This document shows positions 53,772 through 62,965 of a stretch of DNA of 64,000 nucleotides, in pieces. The translations under genes and the position numbers were made by a program. The notes under the pieces are model-generated. The model was not told where the DNA came from, ran no database searches, and saw only the letters and a program-made list of their open reading frames with translations. This stretch comes from Furfurilactobacillus curtus (lineage in GTDB: Bacteria; Bacillota; Bacilli; Lactobacillales; Lactobacillaceae), in assembly GCF_045862785.1 (NCBI RefSeq), contig NZ_BQXO01000001.1:544349-608348 (forward strand), in the 5' to 3' direction. The number at the start of each line of letters is the position of its first letter. Position 1 is the stretch's first letter.

Positions 53772-53841
53772 TGAATGTGTCCTTTTAATCACTAATTCAC
53801 TAATTGTTGAATGATCGCATAATTTTGATGGAGGTTTCGCT

Positions 53842-54465
53842 GTGCTAGAAGTTTATCTGTTTGTTAATCCTTTAGGTGATCAATGTTATACCTGCGAGCG
53901 TCAGATTAACCAGATCTCGGCACAAACGCACCGTAAGTTACAAATCCAATTTGTACCAATGGTCAACTTGCAAACGATCAGTGAAACGTTTCACCGGCTG
54001 AACCCACAGCATCCAGACCTTACGCGTAACGCCCTAGCTGAGCAACTTTACCATATCATCTTAGATTACAAAGCGGCCTCTTTTCAGGGCAAACGACTGG
54101 GTCGCCAATTTTTTCTGCGCTTGCAAGATCACATTTTGGTTCAAGAGGAAACTTACACACCAGCATTAGGGTTACAAGTCGCGCATGAATTAGCCTTAGA
54201 CATGGAAATGTTCACCGAAGACCGCCGCAGTAAACTGGCTGAAGATGCCTTCAGTGCCGATCAACGGTTAGTCTCTGAAATGGGGATTGAACATCCTAGT
54301 GAAACCGTTATTTTCGATGTTGATGATTTTGATTGTGGCCTATTGATGGAAAATTTTGACTTTGATACCTTGTTAGAAATTAGCAATCATCCCGCTAACA
54401 GTCCATTAGCTAACTTTTCAAGCAATAAATCAACCCAACAAAAAGCAAATTTGCGCATTCTCTAA
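53842..54465 (+). CDS. spxH: SpxH/YjbH family ClpXP adaptor
   Basis: DsbA-like adaptor that delivers Spx to ClpXP. 207 residues; thioredoxin-like start with CYTC (residues about 16-19) in place of a classic CPHC, FVPMVNLQTISETFHRLNP, and a C-terminal acidic part that is less conserved. GTG start with GGAGG 7 bases upstream. Spx is encoded 4.5 kb away. Own promoter and terminator. Confidence 0.85.
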   Translation: MLEVYLFVNPLGDQCYTCERQINQISAQTHRKLQIQFVPMVNLQTISETFHRLNPQHPDLTRNALAEQLYHIILDYKAASFQGKRLGRQFFLRLQDHILVQEETYTPALGLQVAHELALDMEMFTEDRRSKLAEDAFSADQRLVSEMGIEHPSETVIFDVDDFDCGLLMENFDFDTLLEISNHPANSPLANFSSNKSTQQKANLRIL

Positions 54466-54487
54466 GCAAAATTAAAGTACAGACCTC

Positions 54488-54538
54488 AAAAAAGGTACCA
54501 ACAACTAGCCAATAAAGCTGATTGTTGGCACCTTTTTT
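54488..54538 (+). terminator. Terminator between convergent spxH and pepF
   Basis: Stem GGTACCAACAA / TTGTTGGCACC with one mismatch flanked by A run and six T; bidirectional. Confidence 0.85.
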
Positions 54539-54627
54539 CATCGAAGTTTCCAAACCTGGTTCTTGCGTTCACTAGCTTGCGGATTAGTCAAAGTCACCAA
54601 TTGCTGACAGCTGGGTTGTAATCAGAA

Positions 54628-56430
54628 TCAACCCAGAATAGCTTCAAGCTCATTCAGCCGTTGTTCGAACACATTAAAGGCCGCGACTAAATAATCTGGT
54701 TTCGTCATATCAACCCCTGCGGTCTTCATGACTGACAAAGGATATTGGGAATTGCCGGCCTTTAAAAAGGTTAAATAACGCTCCAACGCCCCAGGCTGCT
54801 GGCTGGTAATACCCTGCGACAAGGTAGAAGCCGCTGCAAACCCAGTCGCATACTGGAATACATAATAGTTATAGTAAAAGTGCGGAATCCGAGCCCATTC
54901 ATAGGCGATTTCTGGATCCGGCGTCAATTCTGGACCATAATAGCGTTGGTTCAGAGCACCGTAATACTCTGTCAATCGTTGCGCAGTTAATGGGTGTCCG
55001 GCAGCATCTTCTTGGTGAAGCCAATGTTCAAATTCCGCGAATTGCGTTTGCCGAAAGACAGTTCCCTTAAAACCGTCCAAATAATGATTTAAAACGAATG
55101 CACGAGTGGCAGGATCTTGATGATGGTCAAGTAAATATTGCGTTAATGTATTCTCATTGGTTGTCGAGGCAATTTCTGCCACAAAAATGGCATAATCTCC
55201 GTACTGATACGGTTGGTTATGGCGCGTATAGTAACTATGGATACTGTGACCCATTTCATGAACTAACGTGAAAAGTTCTTCTAAATTATCCTGCCAATTA
55301 AGCAAAATGTAAGGATTAGTGTCGTAAGCGCCCGACGAAAATGCGCCGCTGCGCTTCCCCTTCGTCTCGACAACATCAATCCATCGTTGATCAAAAGCGG
55401 CCTGAACGTGACTCACGTAGTCTGGCCCCATTACTGATAAGGCGGCGAGCGCTTCCTTTTGCGCGGTGGTGTACGTGTACGTTAATGGCGCAGTCCTTGT
55501 AATTGGTGTGTAAAGATCGTACGCATGTAAGTGATCAACGCCCAGGATCCGCTTTCGCAAACTTACGTAGCGATGAAGTAAACTCAAATGATCATTGACT
55601 TGATCCACCAATGTTTCATAAACAGTCTCAGGAATATTATTTTTAGCCAATGCTGCTGCCCGGGCACTGTCATAATGGTGCACCTTGGCCGTAAAGTTAT
55701 GAGTTTTGATAGTACTAGACAAGGTCGAGGCAAACGTATTCTGAAATTGTTGATAAACACGAAACAGTTGCTTAAAGGCCGCTGCCCGAACTGACCGATC
55801 AGTTGACTGCAACAAGACACCATAGACTCCTTGGCTGAGCTGAACCTCATGGCCCTCCTCGTCTCTCACGACCGGAAAGGTCAAGTCGGCATTATCAAGT
55901 ACGCCAAAAGTTTTAGCAGAAGCATTGAAAATATCACTTGCACCAGACAATAATGATTCTTGGTCCGCTGGCAATGTATGTTGACGAGCCCGATTGATGT
56001 CCGCAAAGAAATGTTGGTAGACAGCCAAGTCGGGCGCAGCTAACCAATCACGTAACTGATCTTCATTAATCGTCAAAACTTCCGGTTCAAACCAAGCTAA
56101 TGCGCTACCAGCCCTGGCAACCAAATCATCAGCCCGTGCCGCCAAACCCTGGGCAGCCTGATTACTCGTATCCTGTTCCTGTAACAAAGATGCATAAACA
56201 TCAATTCTTTCTAAATGCTGCCACACTGAAAGTAAAGCTTGAGTTGCAGCCAATAATTGTTCTGGTCCATCGCCCAAGTGCTGATGATATTGATCGAATT
56301 GAGTTAATTCTGTTTCAACGCGCACATACGCCTGCTCCCAAGCGGCTTCATCAAGAAAAATTGCTGTCAAATCCCAAGTTAAACTAACTGGAACTTCATC
56401 ACGAGTGGGTAATTGTTTAACATCTGCCAT
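54628..56430 (-). CDS. pepF: Oligoendopeptidase F
   Basis: Zinc metallopeptidase (M3B) that cleaves peptides of about 7-17 residues. 600 residues, active site LVHEMGHSIHSYYTR (about 380) and downstream Glu in EIASTTNENTL. GAYDTNPYILLNW and HFYYNYYVFQYATG are family blocks. In lactic acid bacteria it is linked to protein turnover. Between spxH and coiA. Confidence 0.95.
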   Translation of the reverse strand: MADVKQLPTRDEVPVSLTWDLTAIFLDEAAWEQAYVRVETELTQFDQYHQHLGDGPEQLLAATQALLSVWQHLERIDVYASLLQEQDTSNQAAQGLAARADDLVARAGSALAWFEPEVLTINEDQLRDWLAAPDLAVYQHFFADINRARQHTLPADQESLLSGASDIFNASAKTFGVLDNADLTFPVVRDEEGHEVQLSQGVYGVLLQSTDRSVRAAAFKQLFRVYQQFQNTFASTLSSTIKTHNFTAKVHHYDSARAAALAKNNIPETVYETLVDQVNDHLSLLHRYVSLRKRILGVDHLHAYDLYTPITRTAPLTYTYTTAQKEALAALSVMGPDYVSHVQAAFDQRWIDVVETKGKRSGAFSSGAYDTNPYILLNWQDNLEELFTLVHEMGHSIHSYYTRHNQPYQYGDYAIFVAEIASTTNENTLTQYLLDHHQDPATRAFVLNHYLDGFKGTVFRQTQFAEFEHWLHQEDAAGHPLTAQRLTEYYGALNQRYYGPELTPDPEIAYEWARIPHFYYNYYVFQYATGFAAASTLSQGITSQQPGALERYLTFLKAGNSQYPLSVMKTAGVDMTKPDYLVAAFNVFEQRLNELEAILG

Positions 56431-56506
56431 TTAGTTACCTCCGTTATCTCCACACTTTTCTAATCATTTTTTTACATTATCACACTTTTGCCTTCGTTCG
56501 CGAACT

Positions 56507-57541
56507 TTACAGTTGCTTTTGATGATTCAAGCTAAAAAAATGTTGAAATCTCAGTTTAATTAACCGCTGTCGTTGCTGTTTTTCGGCCAATTGTCGATTA
56601 GGCAGCCAAGAAAGCTGTGGGGACACAATCCTTGTCCACGCAAACTGGCATTGTCGCTCACTAGCTGTTGGATGGGCCCGCCACCAAAGATATAGTGGGA
56701 TCCGCCAACTAAGCTCATTTTGGATGAAAGCCGGTGGTTCGACCAGGTCTCCTAATACCCAATCTGGTAGTCGTTGTAACAATGTTTTAGCTTGATAGCA
56801 TTGAGCCTGCCATCGCAATGTTTGTGCATCATAATGAATCAAGCCCCACTGTAATCGCTGACGCTGGTGGCGATGTGTTTTTGCTGAAACTTCACCCTGG
56901 TTAAAATGTTTCGACACCGTTGTCATCTGCCAAAACTGACGCCAGTCGTGCCAACGTTTAAACCGCTTACGTTGTGAGACTACTGGACATAGCGGAATAA
57001 TGCCGATATTGAAACGCACTTCCAAACACTGATGAGCGACCGACCAAAACAATACACAGGCCCCGTAGCATGGATGGAAAACAATAAATTTAGCAATTTT
57101 AGTGAGGTGCAACTGGAACTTCTTTTGATACGGTGATCCTAAAAGCCATAACTGTTGATAATGACCACCATCATAGCCAATTTGACGCTCATTTAATCGC
57201 TGATTACTAATTGGGCTACATTGAAATTCAACTGCTAGACGATGATTAATAAGTAAATCAGGCCGTTGATGTAATTTTAGCAATGGTTCTTCAATTGATA
57301 CTGTGGCTCCCTGTTGACTAAACCACTGGGCAAGTTGAATTTTGCCTGTTAAATGTTCACTGGTTTCCCCTTCAGCTAGGCTATCACAACTTTGATGTCG
57401 CAAGTGTGCAAAATAAGGCTGTCGAATTGAACCCGCCCGCCGAACAACTGGGCGAAGACATCCTGGACAAACGACTTTTTCGTTCGAATCTTGATTAGCT
57501 GAGATTAATTGTCCATTGATGCCTATTTGTGCCATTAACAC
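56507..57541 (-). CDS. coiA: Competence protein CoiA
   Basis: 344 residues; N-terminal zinc-binding-like CPGCLRPVVRRAG...PYFAHL and the nuclease-like domain EETSEH-type (ETSEHLTGKIQLAQWFSQQGA), AVEFQCSPIS with acidic catalytic residues. CoiA is needed after DNA uptake in transformable streptococci. C-terminal half is low in conservation. Chosen start is the GTG at 57541, 9 bases after GGGGG; ATG at 57535 is the alternative. Confidence 0.88.
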   Translation of the reverse strand: MLMAQIGINGQLISANQDSNEKVVCPGCLRPVVRRAGSIRQPYFAHLRHQSCDSLAEGETSEHLTGKIQLAQWFSQQGATVSIEEPLLKLHQRPDLLINHRLAVEFQCSPISNQRLNERQIGYDGGHYQQLWLLGSPYQKKFQLHLTKIAKFIVFHPCYGACVLFWSVAHQCLEVRFNIGIIPLCPVVSQRKRFKRWHDWRQFWQMTTVSKHFNQGEVSAKTHRHQRQRLQWGLIHYDAQTLRWQAQCYQAKTLLQRLPDWVLGDLVEPPAFIQNELSWRIPLYLWWRAHPTASERQCQFAWTRIVSPQLSWLPNRQLAEKQQRQRLIKLRFQHFFSLNHQKQL

Positions 57542-57667
57542 GTCTGTCTGCCCCCTCTAATAGAGAATTCATCTTATACATACGACAGACAGACAAAATA
57601 ACACGAAAAAAGCCGATCAAATTGGTCAAGTAAATTGACCGCCTCAATCGGTTGATAACACATTTGC

Positions 57668-58417
57668 TTATTTAAAATAGTGACGAGCAAGTTCCAATGC
57701 GGACGTATCCATGACTTTCTCACCATGTTCTGCAAGAACATCGCCGGTGATTGTCGTCTTGTTGGCATATTCCAGTGCAACCGCAACATCATCCTTAATT
57801 GTTTCTGGCGAAGTTTGATCCGTAAAGAAAACCAGTTCCAAATAAAATTGGTTACGGTACTTATACAGATTCGACAGACCACCTTCTAGGCGAAGCACTT
57901 TAGCGATCGCAACTAGATCCTCAAAATCTCCTAATCGTAAAACCACTTCCCGAGTAGGAACGTCGGGGTTATCAACCATACCCTTTAAATCATCAGGGTC
58001 GTCTGCTTGATCGTGGCTGTCTTCACTGAGTTCAGTGCGGCGCGAATCATCAATATCGTCACGACCTTGTAATTGCTGTCTAAGAAAATCTGACACCTGA
58101 TCCGTACTAGCACTGTCAAAATCAACAGAACCATTTAGCTCTGGCCCTTGATCATCAAAATCATCATCAGCATCGTCACCAACATTCTTGCTGATGAATA
58201 ATTCCAAGCCATTGCGGTTTGGTAAAACCTGAAAAGTAACCGCATCATTATCTTGGAATTGATGATCCTCATCCACTTCTTCAAGAATACTATAAAAGAA
58301 TTTTTCAATTTGTTGATGATTACCCAACAAATCCAGCACGGTAATGCCGCGAGCTGACAAATCATCGTTACCGATTAGAACGCGAATTGTGTTTTCGTTA
58401 ATCCGTTCCATTTCCAT
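57668..58417 (-). CDS. mecA: Adaptor protein MecA
   Basis: Adaptor that feeds substrates to ClpCP and restrains ComK-type regulators and Spx. 249 residues: conserved N-terminal MERINENTIRVLIGNDDLSARGI, a long acidic Asp-rich linker (about 85-145) and a C-terminal domain VVLRLGDFEDLVAIAKVLR that binds ClpC. ATG at 58417 follows AAAGGGG by 8 bases. Located before coiA. Confidence 0.93.
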   Translation of the reverse strand: MEMERINENTIRVLIGNDDLSARGITVLDLLGNHQQIEKFFYSILEEVDEDHQFQDNDAVTFQVLPNRNGLELFISKNVGDDADDDFDDQGPELNGSVDFDSASTDQVSDFLRQQLQGRDDIDDSRRTELSEDSHDQADDPDDLKGMVDNPDVPTREVVLRLGDFEDLVAIAKVLRLEGGLSNLYKYRNQFYLELVFFTDQTSPETIKDDVAVALEYANKTTITGDVLAEHGEKVMDTSALELARHYFK

Positions 58418-58542
58418 GCGAAACACCCCTTTCGCGACAGGAATTCCACCCTAATGTTTATCAACATTTTAGTCTTCTGTGTCGTAAAGTAAAGTTTAAG
58501 CAACCATAATTAAGACAATCGTTGCTCCGGCGTCAGGATAAT

Positions 58543-58583
58543 AAAAAGACCCGATCTATAGATATTATCCCATAGATCGGGTC
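58543..58583 (-). terminator. Terminator after spx
   Basis: Perfect 12-bp stem GACCCGATCTAT / ATAGATCGGGTC with 12-base loop, then five T, on the minus strand. Confidence 0.85.
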
Positions 58584-58610
58584 GCTTGCAAATCAATCAT
58601 CAAACTTAGC

Positions 58611-59018
58611 TTAAAGATCAGCCAACCGCTGTGCCTCAGCTAATTCAAGCGCTCGTACGTCGCGAGGCAAGAAACGACGAATTTCGTCTTCATTATAACC
58701 GACTTGGAGTCGCTTATCGTCCATAATAATTGGTCGGCGTAACAGCGCAGGGTTCTCATGAACCAAATCAATCAACTGGTTCATTGGAAGATCATCGAGG
58801 TCAATGTGTAGATCCTGAAAAATCTTGGAACGCTTCGAAATAATCTCCTCAGTTCCATCTTCGGTCATTCGGAGAACCGTTTTAATTTCATCAGTTGAGA
58901 GTGGTTCGGCAAAAATATTCCGTTCAGTAAAAGGAATATTATTCTCAGTAAGCCATGCGCGAGCTTTACGGCAAGACGTGCAGCTTGGCGAGGTATAGAG
59001 CGTAACTAGGTTACTCAT
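58611..59018 (-). CDS. spx: Redox regulator Spx
   Basis: ArsC-fold transcription factor binding RNA polymerase alpha subunit. 135 residues: redox switch SCTSCRKA (CTSC at residues 10-13), alpha-CTD contact residue Gly in MTEDGTEEI and NPALLRRPIIMDDKRLQVGYNEDEIR. ATG at 59018 follows GGGGG by about 9 bases. Degradation adaptors SpxH and MecA are nearby. Confidence 0.95.
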   Translation of the reverse strand: MSNLVTLYTSPSCTSCRKARAWLTENNIPFTERNIFAEPLSTDEIKTVLRMTEDGTEEIISKRSKIFQDLHIDLDDLPMNQLIDLVHENPALLRRPIIMDDKRLQVGYNEDEIRRFLPRDVRALELAEAQRLADL

Positions 59019-59177
59019 ATTTGTCGTCCCCCTTAATTCACCTTTTGAATGACAAGTTTCATTCAATGTGTATATTGTACAGCGAAAGTCATCAAAAGAA
59101 AAGTCTTTTTCAAACAAATGTTCGCCTTAACCAGCGGATTGATAAAAGTCTTAAATTTAATAAGTGTTCATTTAAAG

Positions 59178-59220
59178 CAAAAATAAAATACATATTATCT
59201 AATATCGTATTTTATTTTTG
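59178..59220 (-). terminator. A/T-only 14-bp inverted repeat between MBL-fold gene and spx
   Basis: CAAAAATAAAATAC pairs perfectly with GTATTTTATTTTTG, loop 15 bases. Located between the end of the hydrolase gene and spx. Could be a weak terminator or an operator; AT-only composition makes it unstable. Confidence 0.4.
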
Positions 59221-59339
59221 TGGTACACATATCAAAAAAACGTATCATTATAATAAATAAAAAATGATGAAAAAGTTTTCAAATCCTTGTTATCATTGAA
59301 CTTTGCTTTCTTTTTGTAAGTGAAATAGCACCACTTTTA

Positions 59340-60080
59340 TCAAATTTCTATATTTTTTTCATCTGCCGCGACTAACACCTTAATGGCGGCTCCGGCCTTA
59401 GTTGATGCTTGCTGTTTTAACTCCTCAAATGAGGTGATCTGGGGTAAATGCGTTAATATCAATGTTTTCACCTGCGCCTGATGGGCAAGTTGTCCTGCTT
59501 GTGGAGCTGTCATATGCCATAATTGTCCAGTTCGATTAGCAAAAAAATTCGTGTCCACCATTAAGACATTTGCCTTGGCGGCAAAATCATTTAACGCTGG
59601 CATTGCGGCGCTATCAGCCGTGTAAACCAGTACAGATCCTGTTTTCTTTTCCACAATTCGAATTGCAAATGTTGGCACTGGATGAATGGTTCGCAAAAAT
59701 GTGATGACGAAAGGACCAAGTTCTAGAGCGCTATTCGGATCATATTTTTTTCCAATGGTGGCCGCGGGCCAAGTTAAAGCGGCAAAGTTCAGCGGGTCTT
59801 CCATGTGTCCGTATATCGGCAAAACGTCCTGCTTACGGGGACCAGTTTGCAATTGCCACTCATACTGCAATACACCCACATCGGCAATATGATCTTGATG
59901 ATAATGGCTAAGTAACAATGCATCCAATTGTAAGGGGTCCAAAACCTTCTGTAAGGCTAATAATGTACCACTACCGGCATCAAGCATTAGATTGAAGCCT
60001 TGGGATTGGATCAAATAACCTGAAGTGCCGCCGCCATTAAATGGATAACCGCCATAATAACCTAATATTGTTAATTTCAC
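59340..60080 (-). CDS. Metallo-beta-lactamase fold hydrolase
   Basis: 246 residues with HYHQDHIADVG (metal ligands, about residue 58), YTADSAAM and LILTHLPQITSFEELK with the last His. Resembles YhfI/RNase Z-like phosphodiesterases, but the long RNase Z exosite is absent. Substrate not assignable. Ends 320 bases before spx. Confidence 0.85.
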   Translation of the reverse strand: MKLTILGYYGGYPFNGGGTSGYLIQSQGFNLMLDAGSGTLLALQKVLDPLQLDALLLSHYHQDHIADVGVLQYEWQLQTGPRKQDVLPIYGHMEDPLNFAALTWPAATIGKKYDPNSALELGPFVITFLRTIHPVPTFAIRIVEKKTGSVLVYTADSAAMPALNDFAAKANVLMVDTNFFANRTGQLWHMTAPQAGQLAHQAQVKTLILTHLPQITSFEELKQQASTKAGAAIKVLVAADEKNIEI

Positions 60081-60124
60081 AGCTCTTCACCTTCACTTTC
60101 TTCACTTATTGTAAGCGTCTTATT

Positions 60125-60153
60125 TTGCAGAACAACCAGCAACTACCTATAAT
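60125..60153 (+). promoter_or_regulatory. Promoter of ABM monooxygenase gene
   Basis: TTGCAG (60125-60130), 17-base spacer, perfect TATAAT (60148-60153). Confidence 0.75.
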
Positions 60154-60181
60154 TAGGGTATCCAAAGATGGAGGTAGTCCC

Positions 60182-60685
60182 ATGGCAAATGAAGTTACAT
60201 TAGCATTTGGTACCAAACCAATTTTACAAAAGATTCAGGATTCCAATCCACAAAATCGCCTGATCTCACTATCGGAGACAAGTGGCGTTGCTCACCTTAT
60301 GTTATTGGACTTGAGCGAACGACCAAATGTTTTTTCAAATCCGATTCGTTTTGAGATACTTGCCGATAAACAACCCGCAGCTGGTGACGCGAACGCCTTT
60401 TATTCATTCTTGAATTTGCAATTGGACGAAGATCACACAAAAATTTTACGCGCCAGCGTTGATCATTTTTTTGACCAACCCACCCCTCCTGGTTTACAAC
60501 GCTTCCTGCTTTTACAAAATCGACGAGCCACCAGCGAATATGTCCTGTTATCGATTTGGGATCATGTCAACGCATACCATGAGTGGATCGCCAGCGACTC
60601 ATTTAGTTCCTTTAAGCCATTCTATAAGCAGTCTCAGTATAATTTCCGTGAGACATCCTACAATACGATTAATTTAAATAAGTAA
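60182..60685 (+). CDS. ABM-domain protein, HmoB-like
   Basis: 167 residues; C-terminal antibiotic-biosynthesis-monooxygenase domain (HFFDQPTPPGLQRFLLLQNRR; LLSIWDHVNAYHEWIASDSF with the conserved His-Trp pattern). Family includes heme-degrading monooxygenases and the staphylococcal TraP. Heme use here is not shown. ATG at 60182 chosen after GGAGG; a longer ORF overlaps the divergent gene. Confidence 0.8.
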   Translation: MANEVTLAFGTKPILQKIQDSNPQNRLISLSETSGVAHLMLLDLSERPNVFSNPIRFEILADKQPAAGDANAFYSFLNLQLDEDHTKILRASVDHFFDQPTPPGLQRFLLLQNRRATSEYVLLSIWDHVNAYHEWIASDSFSSFKPFYKQSQYNFRETSYNTINLNK

Positions 60686-60697
60686 CAAAAACGAGAG

Positions 60698-60806
60698 CGG
60701 GACATAAGTCGATAAGTGACGAGCTCTAAGGGCAAACTGCGAATGATGATGGTTTATTCATCATTTTAGGTTCGCTTTTAGGCGGAGTCGCTTGACTTAT
60801 GTCCCG
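60698..60806. repeat. Palindromic intergenic element with 13-bp ends
   Basis: CGGGACATAAGTC at one end and its exact reverse complement at the other, 109 bases total, with an inner hairpin (GCGAATGATGA / TCATCAT...TTCGC). Sits between ABM gene and apbE. Similar GGGACA-type palindromes are common in Lactobacillales intergenic spaces, which I recall only in general terms. It may also end both convergent genes. Confidence 0.75.
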
Positions 60807-60918
60807 TATTTTGGCTAGTTATATTGGAAATGAAATTTAGATTTCAGTTTTGTTCTAGACTCTTTTTGACGTGTATCGCCAGCTTATTGAGTGAAGCTCA
60901 CCAACAAGTCCACTGGCT

Positions 60919-61923
60919 TCACTGTGAATCTGTTTGATTAAGCTTCACGATTGCTGGATCAAGCCCAACAATTTCGACCTGATGCTGTTGGTTAACAAAA
61001 ATTGCACCTAGGCAATCTGGATGCTCTTGCAACCAATTTTGTGGTGCTTTACCAGCAAAAAACAACCGGGTCGACTCAACCTCACCAATAATGGAATGAC
61101 GACTGAAGACCGTCACCCCCGCCAAATCGGTTTCGAAAGGATAGCCTGTCTGAGAATCTAAAATATGATGGTAGTCATGTTGTCCAACTGTCAAATGGCG
61201 TTCGTAAATGCCAGAAGTCACCGCTGAACAAGCCGGTAAATTGACTGTAGCAAGTGGCTCTCCTCGACTGGCCCATGGGTTTTGAACCCCAATTCGCCAA
61301 GCACGATCAGTAGTATGGGGGGAAGCTCCCACAAACAATAAATTTCCACCTAAGTTAATCAATCCAGCTGAAATACCCACAGCCATCCACAAGTCTTTTA
61401 TACGGTCCGCAATATAACCTTTAGCGATTGCTCCCAAATCAAGTTTCATGCCCACCTGTGACAAATAAACGGTCCGGTTGCCAGCATCTAAATGTATCTT
61501 CTGGGGATCAATTAGCGCCAAGGCGGCATCAATATCAGTTGGTGAAGGTCGATGGGCATCGGCAAAACCGATTTGCCATGATTTAACCAATGGGCCAATT
61601 GCGATATTAAAGCCACTCTTTTCTAAGCTCGCTTTTACGCCAAGCTCAATCAAGCGGTAAGTGCTGTCTGACACTTGGATAGGATACTTTCCAGCTGCCT
61701 GATTAATCGCCATAACCTCTGAGGTGTTTCGGTTCACGGTCAATTGGTCTTCGTAGTTAATGACTAATTCGTGGGCCTTCGTTAACCATTGACGTTGGTT
61801 GGCGCCAAAGATACTCAATTGAACATTCGTTCCCAGTGCATGAAACTGCTCATCTTGCCGATAGTCTGCCACCCCATCAATGGCTTGGGTTGGTCCCCAA
61901 GCTGACTGAATTCGTTTATCCAT
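60919..61923 (-). CDS. apbE: FAD:protein FMN transferase ApbE
   Basis: Attaches FMN to target proteins from FAD. 334 residues: INLGGNLLFVG, DLGAIAKGYIADRIKDL, and C-terminal TSGIYERHLTVGQHDYHHILD with Mg2+ region. No clear signal peptide or lipobox, so location inside or outside is open. No flavinylated target (RnfG, NqrC, or ext. electron transfer genes) is visible nearby. Confidence 0.9.
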   Translation of the reverse strand: MDKRIQSAWGPTQAIDGVADYRQDEQFHALGTNVQLSIFGANQRQWLTKAHELVINYEDQLTVNRNTSEVMAINQAAGKYPIQVSDSTYRLIELGVKASLEKSGFNIAIGPLVKSWQIGFADAHRPSPTDIDAALALIDPQKIHLDAGNRTVYLSQVGMKLDLGAIAKGYIADRIKDLWMAVGISAGLINLGGNLLFVGASPHTTDRAWRIGVQNPWASRGEPLATVNLPACSAVTSGIYERHLTVGQHDYHHILDSQTGYPFETDLAGVTVFSRHSIIGEVESTRLFFAGKAPQNWLQEHPDCLGAIFVNQQHQVEIVGLDPAIVKLNQTDSQ

Positions 61924-62099
61924 TAACGTTCGCCTCTCTCATAAACTGTTATTAGCAGTCATTAAAAGCACTAAAGACACAGAGCACAGCGAGCCGAATA
62001 TGGCGAGCGTTAGCGGAGAACTTGAACGTTGGCAATTCGACCGAATGACAAGTCTCGACTAGGTCCCAGGCATCACATCACTAGCTGACGGAGCTCAAC
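61924..62099. other. Gap between tRNA array terminator and apbE
   Basis: No ORF, repeat or strong hairpin recognised; presumably contains the apbE promoter. Confidence 0.4.
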
Positions 62100-62128
62100 A
62101 AAAAAGCCTACCAAATAGGCAGGCTTTT
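62100..62128 (-). terminator. Terminator of the rRNA-tRNA operon
   Basis: Stem AAGCCTGCC / GGTAGGCTT with loop TATTT, one mismatch, then six T on the minus strand, just after the last tRNA. Confidence 0.75.
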
Positions 62129-62132
62129 ATAA

Positions 62133-62206
<74 letters not shown>

Positions 62207-62223
62207 ATAATATAAACTTAAAA

Positions 62224-62296
62224 TGACCCCTACGGGATTCGAACCCATGTTACCGCCGTGAAAGGGCGGTGTCTTAAACCACTTGACCAAGGGGTC
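62224..62296 (-). tRNA. tRNA-Glu (TTC)
   Basis: Cloverleaf with acceptor GACCCCT / AGGGGTC, anticodon TTC. No encoded CCA. Confidence 0.93.
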
Positions 62297-62332
62297 AACA
62301 TTAATAAACTATCTAAAACTACCTACTACCAA

Positions 62333-62420
62333 CGGAGAAGGAGAGATTCGAACTCTCGCGCCGCTTTCGCGACCTATACCCTTAGCAGGGGCACCTCTTC
62401 AGCCACTTGAGTACTTCCCC
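62333..62420 (-). tRNA. tRNA-Ser (GCT)
   Basis: 88-base class II tRNA with long variable arm, discriminator G, anticodon GCT. Confidence 0.93.
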
Positions 62421-62429
62421 AAAACCAAG

Positions 62430-62503
<74 letters not shown>

Positions 62504-62504
62504 A

Positions 62505-62578
62505 TGGAGCGGGTGACGAGAATCGGACTCGCGACAGCAGCTTGGAAGGCTGCGGTTTTACCACTAAACTACACCCGC
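62505..62578 (-). tRNA. tRNA-Gly (TCC)
   Basis: Acceptor GCGGGTG / CACCCGC, anticodon TCC. The only tRNA here with CCA encoded (62505-62507). Confidence 0.93.
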
Positions 62579-62593
62579 ATAACATGGTTATAA

Positions 62594-62666
62594 TGGCGCG
62601 GGACAGAATCGAACTGCCGACACATGGAGCTTCAATCCATTGCTCTACCGACTGAGCTACCGAGCC
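62594..62666 (-). tRNA. tRNA-Phe (GAA), acceptor mismatch
   Basis: Anticodon GAA. Acceptor GGCTCGG against CCGCGCC leaves an unpaired U4·C69; normal genes have CCGAGCC. Confidence 0.9.
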
Positions 62667-62670
62667 ATAA

Positions 62671-62744
62671 CGGTCCCAACGAGACTCGAACTCGTGATCT
62701 CCTGCGTGACAGGCAGGCGTCCTAACCAACTGGACCATGGGACC
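62671..62744 (-). tRNA. tRNA-Asp (GTC)
   Basis: Acceptor GGTCCCA / TGGGACC, discriminator G, anticodon GTC. Confidence 0.94.
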
Positions 62745-62748
62745 AAAA

Positions 62749-62822
<74 letters not shown>

Positions 62823-62840
62823 ATAATAGTAAATGATGAA

Positions 62841-62932
62841 AGGAGGATAAGAGATTCGAACTCTTGCGTGGGCTTACACCCACCTGACGGTTTTCAAGAC
62901 CGTTCCCTTCAGCCAGACTTGGGTAATCCTCC
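62841..62932 (-). tRNA. tRNA-Ser (TGA)
   Basis: 92-base class II tRNA, anticodon TGA. Acceptor GGAGGAT / ATCCTCC; the discriminator reads T instead of the usual G. Confidence 0.9.
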
Positions 62933-62965
62933 ATATAATGTAATGATCATACGGCCACTTAATAG

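Larger units (their letters stand above)
53478..53841. other. Divergent region between relQ and spxH
   Basis: Holds the promoter and hairpin leader of spxH (53633-53771). Upstream of relQ nothing clear is seen. No gene. Confidence 0.5.
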
